The translations under genes were made by a program, and so were the position numbers. A stretch of DNA of 64,000 nucleotides from Terana coerulea (taxonomy: Eukaryota; Basidiomycota; Agaricomycetes; Polyporales; Phanerochaetaceae), in the NCBI GenBank assembly GCA_024811115.1, contig JAKOGH010000990.1, forward strand, positions 1 through 64,000, read 5' to 3'. Each line of letters opens with the position of its first letter. Within the stretch, counting starts at the first letter, position 1. Positions 56,496 to 64,000 of the stretch are shown piece after piece. The notes beneath the pieces are model-generated. The model ran no database searches. It worked only from the letters and a program-made list of their open reading frames with translations, and was not told the origin of the DNA.

Positions 56496-56790
56496 ATCGG
56501 GGACGGGCGAGGTGAGATTTGGGTCAAGTTGGTCTCCGAAGAACACTGAAAGGATTCACGGCTGACAGGCCACGGAAGATCAGAATTGCTCAGGCTGGAG
56601 GTCGCTGTCGCATTCGCTTTCACCTCTTGAACCCGACTTCCACCACGGCGGGCATCGTCCCCACCTCTGACGAGCTGCTGCCGTCGCCGTCGCCGCCGCC
56701 ATCCTCGTCGCGATGCCCGTCCGCACGCTCTCTGCAGATGCTGAGCTCTTGTCGCCGCTCCAATACGCCCCCTTCACGCAGTTTCAAGAC

Positions 56791-58050
56791 ATGTCGGAAC
56801 AGAGACGACCGGAGTATGCGATTCACGGATTCAATGCACATCCGCCGCACGCTGCGCAAGTACATCGCGGTCCTTACAGCGAGTTACATATAGACTACGC
56901 GTACCCTGTGCCGCCGCCCATGCAGCGCACGAACGACGTCCCCTGGGGTGCATACCCGGTCGTCCCGTCTCAACGGTCTGTCTCACACTCGCCTATTGCG
57001 CGTGGCTGGCTTCCTCATCCTCCTTCAAGTCTGCCACGCCTTGTACCGATGACTCCCCACCGCCGGTGCTGCACAAGGTCTGGATCGTTGATTGCAAGTC
57101 GTGCGGAATGTTCCTGACCAATCGAGGCATGAAAGTAAGTCAAATGCCTGGCTATATGCGCGTTATTTGTGAACAGTCCCCCTCAGGCGGTGCTTCTTCT
57201 GCGACCAAACGTGCCTCTGTACTCTACGGACGCGATGCCAGTCAACTGCTCCGCCCAAGCCATCACCGCGCAGGCCTCCGCGTCCTCGGCGCAACCCCGA
57301 GCCGCTCGGACACCCTCGGTATCCAGCCCAGGCGCATCACACGACCCTGAGCCTATGCCAACCGTTGCCAGGACATGCGAATGCCTCACGCAAACCCTTT
57401 GGTGCCACGGCTGCGGCACCGGCGTGGGCTACATGATAGTGCTTCCGTGTCTACGCTGCACGACGTCCATCACGCCGAACAACCGATCGACGAACGGGCA
57501 CCGCTTCGTGTTCTATTCTGCAGAGATCGTTGCAAGTGAGAGACATCATATTTTAGGCGAGCCTGGGGTCGACGCGGACGCGCACCCGCCGAGCGCAACG
57601 CGCGCGGTACACCACATGCCGACGATGTCGCCCCCGCACCGTCCGCGCTACACCTCTGTGAACACGGGCTCGCCAACCAGTCCGACGACACCCAGGCGAT
57701 CTGCGCGCATATTAGTAAACGGACCCCGGCGGAACAGCGTCACCACGAGCCCCGCGTCACCGGGCTCGGACGTCTCGATGTCGCCGCCCACGCTTGAGCT
57801 GGCTTCGCCTGAATGGTATCGCGTCGCCCAAGTGCAGAGCATCCCTCCCGAATACGAACGGCTGCGTGCAGGCGGAGTCGTGTTCTGGCACCACCTTGTC
57901 CGGAGCGGCGAGATTCCCGCCGTGCAGGACGATGCACGCGCCCGCGACCCCAACGGCGGCCATTCGCCTGTGCTGAAGCCCGGCTCGGTGAAGGCAGAGA
58001 CAGAGGCGACGCAGCCCAGACCGACTCGCAAGACTATGGCCGGTCGCTGA
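56791..58050 (+). CDS. FAM72-family protein
   Basis: The core matches FAM72: VLHKVWIVDCKSCGMFLTNR, then an intron (57135-57186) to AVLLLRPNVPLYSTDAMPVN. The second part has the zinc-type cysteines RTCECLTQTLWCHGCGTGVG, YMIVLPCLRC, and the end NGHRFVFYSAEIVASERHHI. Both flanks are extended compared with animal FAM72. There is an N-terminal Pro-rich part starting MSEQRRPEYAIHGF (an upstream in-frame ATG at 56713 is possible). A C-terminal Ser/Pro-rich part of about 170 residues contains ASPEWYRVAQVQSIPPEYER. The biochemical role of the family is poorly known. One G appears missing near 57004, joining the Pro-rich part to ASSSFKSATPCTDDSPP. The cysteine core itself is intact. Confidence 0.85.
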
Positions 58051-58639
58051 ACAGAGCTCGATGTCATGTCTTCCACGACCCCATCACGACTACCACGATA
58101 TTTATGTCCCATCCAACTCTCATTTCTTATGAACCGCCTTCCTTTATCCAAGGAATCCCTCTCCCTCTCACCGAGCGCCACGACTTTATTCATTTATTCC
58201 GTGTTGTCTGTCATTTCCTTGATCCACTCGTCCTGTGCATATACCCTCGCCACTGTATCTTCAACCGTGTATAGCTTTAGCAATTCGGACCATTGTCGTG
58301 TACCCCGTCTCAGCTGTACGATAGTTCCTTTCAGCAACCGTACATAGACTGTAGAAAATCCAACATTCCAGCCAGCCAATGACTCTGAGCTTCCTCGACT
58401 CGAATGTGAGAGGCGCCTGCTGATCCCGGGATACACGGAACGTGAAATCCGCCTGCCCTGGTACGCTCGCACACACAAGTTGTACGACACCCGCGTCCGT
58501 GACCATGATCAGCTCGGCACTCGGAATTGCGCTGCCTTTGCGTATGCCTGTCGACCGCCTCCTGAACTCGACCACGACGGTGGTTAGTTTGGCTGCCCGA
58601 ACATTCGCCTTACACGCTGAACACAGGACGTGAGACGAT
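58051..58639. other. Spacer between FAM72 and the mitochondrial carrier
   Basis: 3' flank of FAM72 and promoter of the carrier, both on the plus strand. A long minus-strand frame (58261-58791) overlaps the carrier's first exon and has no known domain, so it is not called. Confidence 0.4.
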
Positions 58640-60235
58640 ATGGCGAAGACGGGGACGGACCTGACGGTGGCCCCTCTCGAGGAGAAGGTCGGCGTGCTCG
58701 ACCGAAAGAGCCTGCAGACAACTGGGAGGAAGCCGACGAATAGAGAGTACGCGATGAAGTTCGTGTGTGCGGCTATGGCGAGTGAGTGCATGCTTCAGGT
58801 TCGGTGAAAAGGGGTGATAGTGGAGAGAATACTGAATGTACGTATCAATAGATATGACGGCTTCAGGGGTTAGCAATCCGCAAGATATGTATGCGTCTTA
58901 TGTCTCTATTTTGTGAAGATTACTGAATATTTTACTTCTTGCAGCATCAAGGTTTTCTCTTATTGCTTAAAAATCCCCATCTGAATGGTAACTGACACTG
59001 CGATAGGTACGGCAACAACTACGTACACAAAGCAAGTCTTTCCCAATGTCATCCATCGGCTGGCATTTCTCATCCTCTCCGGTGCAGCTCCTGGCGCGCG
59101 GAAGAACGCATTCTGGAAAGTCGGGGCGGAGATGGCGCGCACTGAGGGCGTGCGGAGCCTCATGAACGGCTTCACTGCGTCTATGCTGCGCGAGATCGTC
59201 TATTCAGGGCTTCGTCTCGGCGCATACGAGTTCTTCAAGGACAAGTACGAATTATGCAGTTTGCTGTGTTTTCATGGACCATGATGATTAATTGAGGTTT
59301 CATCAGGCTGTACGCTGCGTCAAAAGGCTCACTGACGCGAGAGGGTGTGTCCCTGAAGGTGCTCGCTGCGACGTGCTCTGCGTCAATAGGATCGTAAGTT
59401 GTTTGTTCTACGTCTAACAGCAAAACCAAATAGTTGAATTACAGTGCACTGGCTAACCCTGCCGATGTGATCAAAGGTAGGCCAATCCGTACGTAGTCTA
59501 TATGCGCTCCTTGTTGATTCGTTTTAGTCCGCATGCAGGCCCATTACCCGGACGGCAGCCCGTACCGCAACACGCGGCACGCCTTCGCGACCGTCTTCCG
59601 CGAGGGCGCATACTCGCCCACCGCGGCCGGGCGCCCGGTGCTCGAGTGGGCTGCGCGCGCTGTGGCGCGGCGTGGAGGCGACGACCGTGCGCGGCGTCGT
59701 GCTCTCCGCGTCGCAGATCTGCTCGTACGACCAGGTGAAGCAGGCGCTCAAGGCGCGGGGTGTGCTGCAGGAGGGCATCGGGCTGCACCTCACGGCGAGC
59801 CTGTTCGCGGGGTAAGCACGCCGGGCTTCGCTTTCGCGAAGCGTTCGTCGGTGCTCACGCGCGGTGCACAGGCTCTTTTGTTCTATCACGTCGAACCCGG
59901 TCGGTGCGTGATTTTTGGTGTGGTGTCAATGGGCGACGCGAAGTGTGATTGACCGTGTGGTGTAGATGTCGTGAAGGTGCGCCTCATGACGGACAAGAAC
60001 CGCGAACTGCAGGGCGTCGTGCACTGCGTGCGGACGATCCTCGTCAATGAAGGCCCGATGGCGTTCTACAAGGGCTTCGGCATGTGCTGGGGGCGGGTAT
60101 GTCGTAGACCATTCACATCTGAACCCCTTTTCTGTCACTCATTGGGCCGATGGATCACAGCTGGGCACGCACACGATTGTCAGCTTCCTCACGTTTGAGA
60201 AGCTCAGGACGCTGTTTGGCATAGACCCCATGTAG
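58640..60235 (+). CDS. Mitochondrial carrier family protein (SLC25)
   Basis: The three-fold carrier repeat is recognisable. Repeat 1 starts NREYAMKFVCAAMA, with the signature variant SNPQDIIKVRQQL built from small exons. Then come FWKVGAEMARTEGVRSLMNG, ASMLREIVYSGLRLGAYEFF, repeat 2 ATCSASIGSALANPADVIKV, LWRGVEATTVRGVVLSASQI, repeat 3 TSNPVDVVKVRLMTDKNREL and AFYKGFGMCWGR. The end is LGTHTIVSFLTFEKLRTLFG. It sits in the inner mitochondrial membrane and exchanges a small metabolite; the PxDxxK signatures suggest the dicarboxylate/oxoglutarate/UCP-like branch, but the substrate is not inferable. Junctions near 59.05-59.1 kb and a G run near 59650 leave one-base mismatches. The start ATG at 58640 opens MAKTGTDLTVAPLEEKVG. 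Confidence 0.85.
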
Positions 60236-60721
60236 GACTTACTCGGCCTATTGGACGATGATGGCGCGTACGCCGGACCCGCGGGTGATGTATGCATTGC
60301 ATTGGAACATGTTGATTGGATAGTTGAACGAAGTTTTCTGGGGATGTTGCGGTGCAGCCGCAAATCTTCACGCATGTAAATGAAGTGGGTACATTCACGA
60401 GGTGGAAAGCTTGTTCTCCATTAGGAGCAAAAGAGACAGTACAAGTGCATCTACCATACAGCGACAGCAAGGTGAAGAGCAATTCATGCAACAGCCAGTC
60501 TAAAGTGACGTAGAACATTTACATACATACAAGGTGATTAAGTGCCTGCGTCCCCAACAAAATATGAAGAATAAGATGCGTGCGGCATGGTCATAGGTCA
60601 TGAGGTGGTCGTGAAGGAGAGCGCGAAGCCTGCGCGTAAATAAACAGAACCGCGCGTCGAATTTTGGCGGAAAGCGAGCAAGAGGACGACGAATGCGGTA
60701 CAGACGACCTGGACAACGTCC
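60236..60721. other. Spacer between convergent carrier and cyclin genes
   Basis: 3' flanks; nothing recognised. Confidence 0.4.
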
Positions 60722-61808
60722 CTACGCGGAAGCAGAATGGTGATGAAAGTGCGGCTTGTGGATGTTGCGGAGCAGGTTGAAGGCGGAGGACAGCCGCGGG
60801 TGGTGCGCCGCGGGAGAGCCCTTGTGTCTCGGCGCCGCCGCCGCGTCCTTCTGTGGCAGCGCGCGGTAGTGTGCGCGGCGCGCCTCCTCGGCGTCGTCGT
60901 GCTCGGGCGAGTGCTTCGAGAGCGAGCGGACGTAGACGGTGCTGTCCTGCTCGACGGACGAGGGCGTGGGCGGCAGCGAGCCCGAGTCGGTCGACGTCGG
61001 CGAGTCCTCGTCGACCTCCATGGACGAGTCGGACGAGCCGGAGCTGTAGCGTGCCAGCGACGGCCGCCGCGCCGCTGCCGCCTTCGAGGACGAGGAGAGC
61101 CGGAGGCGCGGGAGGTGCGGGCGCCTGAGAAGCATGATCGGCTCGTAGTGGGCGAGGATCTCCGGCTCGGTGACCTGCAGCTCGAAGTCGAGCACGTCCA
61201 GGAACTCGCGCTCGATCCGGCCCACGTCCCGCTTGTTGAAGAGGCCCGTGCAGAGTGCCCAATGCATGTTCTTGAGGGTGGAGTCGTTCAGGTACTATAA
61301 TTATACCTCGTCAGCCGGCGCAGGGCGTGCACTGGGAAATGGGGACCGTACTTTATTTGAACAGATGAGCGCGCCGAGGAAGACGCGCTCGCACGCCCAC
61401 TCCTCGAGCGAGAGCTGCAGGTGCGGTCTCGCGCGGTCAAGGTAGACGAGCGTGCCGAGCAGCACAGGCAGCTGCACCCCCGCCCGCTCGATGACAGTGC
61501 GCACGAATGCGGCGAACTCGGCGGGTGCGGCGCGGTGGGCATCTGGCGAGGTGTGCGATCTACCCCGCGCGGAGCTTGAGGGGCGGCCGAGAGCATAATC
61601 AACCACGTCGATCACACGCTCGACGACATACTCTGCGGGGACAGCATGAGGTCAGAGCGAGCGTACAGATACCGTGGACAGGGCCGCACGTACCGACGAA
61701 GGTGCGCGAGATCTCGGTTTTGAGGATGTCCATGATTTCGGGCGAGTGCAAGGCAGGGTCGATGAGGCTTGCGCCGTCGATGCGGGAAGTGCGCTCGGTG
61801 GGTGCCAT
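60722..61808 (-). CDS. PHO80/PCL-type cyclin
   Basis: Three exons. Exon 1 starts MAPTERTSRIDGASLIDPAL and reaches ILKTEISRTFV. Exon 2 is EYVVERVIDVVDYALGR and LPVLLGTLVYLDRARPHLQL, then the cyclin signature EWACERVFLGALICSNK. Exon 3 begins YLNDSTLKNMHWALCTGLFN and continues KRDVGRIEREFLDVLDFELQ, followed by a Ser/Pro/Glu-rich tail. This is the single cyclin-box organisation of Pcl/Pho80 cyclins that activate Pho85-type CDKs in phosphate, glycogen and cell-cycle control. The introns are GT-AG and keep frame. The His-rich end (HKPHFHHHSASA) is unusual but low in complexity. Confidence 0.9.
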
Positions 61809-62546
61809 GGTGCTAGAGAGGAGGTGTGCTTGCTACGACACCCTAGGGGCTGTTCAGCCTCGGTCCTGAGGAGGGGGGGAGCGATGGGTCAGTCTGGTGT
61901 AGGACGGGGGTCTTATACATCTCGGGTGAGGAATACTCACAAACATGGCACACGGCCCCTGTAGATCGCAGGTCCGCGGTCAGATACTCGTGTCGAGGGA
62001 AAAGTGGGGATGACTACTCAAGTCATGTCTTTGGCAAGACCTCGGTTTTCTAAGCCCCTGTGAAGTCATGTCAACAATACATAGCCGACCGTCTTCGGAC
62101 GTAGGCATAGGTGCTGGTGGGCTATCGGACGACCAGAGCTGTGCGGCTGATGCATGGTTGAGTAAGAATACGCTCGCTGCATGTGCCCGGAGGCTACTCC
62201 AGTCTGCCTGATCGTGGGAAGTGCAGAACCGCCGACGTATACCGGATTGAGGAGGCAGCACCGACATAGGACCTGCGTATGTCCGCGCTGATGGCGGGAC
62301 GGCCTGCGCGAGAGGTTAGCACAGCACGGAACGCAGGTTTGGATAGAGACTCACCTGCGTCTGCCTCGACGACGTCCAGCGACGTCTGAGAAGGCACACC
62401 ACACCCCAGCCTACCGCAGTCTACCGCAGCCCAGGCGTAGTGCGAACAACTAATCATAGCTCTAGCTTACAACCACATCCGACAATTACAGGAACATTAG
62501 GAAGGACAGCGGTCACTCTCCATTCCCCCGCCGCCACATGTCCATT
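61809..62546. other. Spacer upstream of the cyclin gene
   Basis: Promoter side of the cyclin and 3' flank of the metal transporter. No TATA box, gene or repeat recognised. Confidence 0.4.
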
Positions 62547-63972
62547 TTAATGGATTGTATCCGGCTTCACCTCTACGGGTTGGAACCTTACCCGTACCTC
62601 TGCGACACCCCGCTGTTCTTGCCGCAAGGTCCGTGTGATCGCGCCTTCGAGCACGCTCGTCTCTGCTACGCTCAATGTACTCGGGACCTTGGCGGTAAGG
62701 TCCACAAACATGTTCGCGCCCGCACGCGTCGCATGCAGGTTCTCCACCGCCAAGAGCTGCTCGGCCCTCGGAGCCTGCTGGGGCAGGGTAGGCGAAGTGG
62801 CAAGGAGGGGCTCGAGCGCACGGACGAGCGACCGCTTCGTCTGCGGGGTCACGCCCGCGTCCGTCAGCTGTTTGAACGCGGTCATGGTGATCCCCCAGCC
62901 CTGTTGCACTATGAGAATTGAGACCAGAACGCCTGCGGGTGCAGTGTCAGTACTTCTGTTTCAACGTATGAGTCGCTGGCACGCACCCCCAAGCTGATCG
63001 AGAGGTAGCGACGGCATCCACCATGTCCCGAGGATGGCGACGAGTGCGACCATACTCGCGTACGCGTCGCTCCTGTGGTGCAGCGCGTTCGCCGCAAGCA
63101 CCGGGCTACCTTCCGCGTCGGCGACCTTCTTCGTTGCACGGTAAAGCCACTCTTTTGCGACGACGCCTATGAGCGCGAACCAGGCTGCGTTCGGGTCCAG
63201 AGCGTGTGCATGGCTGTGGCCGTGTTCTGACCCGACAGACGGCAGCTGGTTGGCTATATGCGTGACGTTCACGAGGACGTCTTGTATTGGCCCAGGTTGC
63301 ATCGTCGCTGCCGAGTGTGAGAGCGACTCGAAGAGAAGCGACATGGAATGCAGACCGAGGCCAAGGGCGCCGCCGGTCAGGAGGAGTGACACGCCGACCG
63401 TCCCAAGCACTTCAAACTTGCCGTACCCGTGCGGGTACGTCTCGGACGGCGGCCTGCGCGACAGCCTCCAGCACGCAAGCGTGATAACGTCGCCAATCAG
63501 GTCTAGCTTGCGTAGCTGCTGATTAGCATCTCGTCCACTGAGGCAGAGGCGGCGTGAGACGCACCTCCGGCGGTGTGCCCTGCATCTGCAATCAGCGACG
63601 CCGAGTTCATGTACCAGCCCGCGGCACCCTTCGACACCGTCAGGCCGACGTTGGCGAGGAGCCCGACGAGGGTTATCCGGCTCCCTCTGTCGCCTTCACG
63701 CGCATGCTGTTTGAGCAGCTTCGAGGTGAACCGTGCAGGCAAGGCGTACCTGTGCCCTTCAAGGCTGCGACAACCTTCTCTGCGTCCCCGTGCCCATTAC
63801 CGTCTCCATGCGAATGCGAGTGCCCCAGCGAGCCAAATATCCCGGAATGTGAGTGTGAATGGTCGGCACCGTGGTCGTGGTCGTGGTCATGATGGTCGTC
63901 CGTCCGCCGCTCTGGCTCCTTGCCTTTCGAGGACTGCGTGGAGTGAGGTCGTCTTGAGGTCAGGTTCGACAT
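62547..63972 (-). CDS. Cation diffusion facilitator (CDF) metal transporter
   Basis: The N-terminal part is His/Asp-rich (DDHHDHDHDHGADHSHSHSG). Membrane segments follow: RGSRITLVGLLANVGLTVSK, GWYMNSASLIADAGHT (first metal motif), LIGDVITLACWRLSRRPPSE, TYPHGYGKFEVLGTVGVSLL, then a His-rich loop (SEHGHSHAHALDPNA). Next are NAAWFALIGVVAKEWLY, NALHHRSDAYASMVALVAIL (second metal motif HHRSD) and WGITMTAFKQLTDAG. A C-terminal cytosolic domain ends VRVRFQPVEVKPDTIH. The layout resembles the MMT-type branch that moves iron or zinc across the mitochondrial membrane. Junctions near 63735 and 63555 do not keep frame by simple GT-AG splicing, so exons there are uncertain. The ATG at 63972 lies only 68 bp from the window end, so an additional 5' exon with a targeting peptide may lie outside. 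Confidence 0.85.
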
Positions 63973-64000
63973 GGTTGTCCGAGTCAAGCTCCTGAGTCCC

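Noticed and set aside
58261..58791. Minus-strand open frame of 176 codons
   Set aside because: It lies over the carrier's first exon and the FAM72 flank; composition is not protein-like and the plus-strand assignment is well supported.
60737..61300. Plus-strand open frame of 187 codons opposite the cyclin
   Set aside because: An Arg/Val-rich shadow caused by GC-rich codons of the real cyclin exon on the minus strand.

Overview
The window is nuclear DNA of a filamentous basidiomycete, most likely an Agaricomycete. The genes are dense and lie on both strands. Coding regions are cut by many 48-60 nt GT-AG introns plus a few GC-AG ones, and stop codons are followed by short spacers. The families fit a saprotrophic mushroom: a GH44 glucanase, sedolisin peptidases, DUF6535, EthD proteins, epoxide hydrolases and a P450. 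Nothing bacterial, viral or organellar is visible, and I saw no rRNA, tRNA or CRISPR.

Layout. 0-7 kb: a hypothetical protein, a coiled-coil/GX3-repeat protein, a 2.03 kb TA-flanked inverted-repeat element (3969-6000) and a decayed kinase-like gene. 7.6-13.1 kb: conserved housekeeping genes, namely Tudor-SN (SND1), the divergent mitochondrial ribosomal protein bS6m, and an HDHD3-like HAD protein. 14-27.4 kb: a metabolic, duplication-rich stretch with EthD copy A, a decayed and a nearly intact epoxide hydrolase in tandem, EthD copy B, a SAMHD1-like dNTPase, an EthD exon relic and a complete P450. 27.7-36.1 kb: a protein kinase, a small orphan, the 3-ketoacyl-CoA reductase of very-long-chain fatty-acid elongation, a CmcJ/AsaB-like oxygenase and a large low-complexity orphan. 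36.8-49.9 kb: two copies of a secreted sedolisin (tripeptidyl-peptidase) gene with their promoters. Between them lie a hAT-type MITE, a nested stack of three TA-flanked MITEs and a DUF6535 gene. 50-56.5 kb: a GH44 gene between two diverged direct repeats. 56.7-64 kb: FAM72, a mitochondrial carrier, a PHO80-type cyclin and a CDF metal transporter that may run past the window end.

Two themes cut across the window. First, many otherwise well conserved genes, including SND1, are broken by single-base length differences, most of them in short homopolymers. This looks more like consensus error than mass pseudogenisation, although a few copies (the first epoxide hydrolase, sedolisin A, EthD C and the 6 kb kinase) also carry independent signs of decay. 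Second, the accessory part was shaped by local duplication and by non-autonomous DNA transposons whose ends, target duplications and nesting order can be read directly. I did not find a clearly new biological system. The strongest structural observations are the nested MITE stack and the duplicated sedolisin whose catalytic Gly-Thr-Ser has become Ser-Thr-Gly. Exon boundaries were deduced by eye, so coordinates of multi-exon genes give the outer start and stop.
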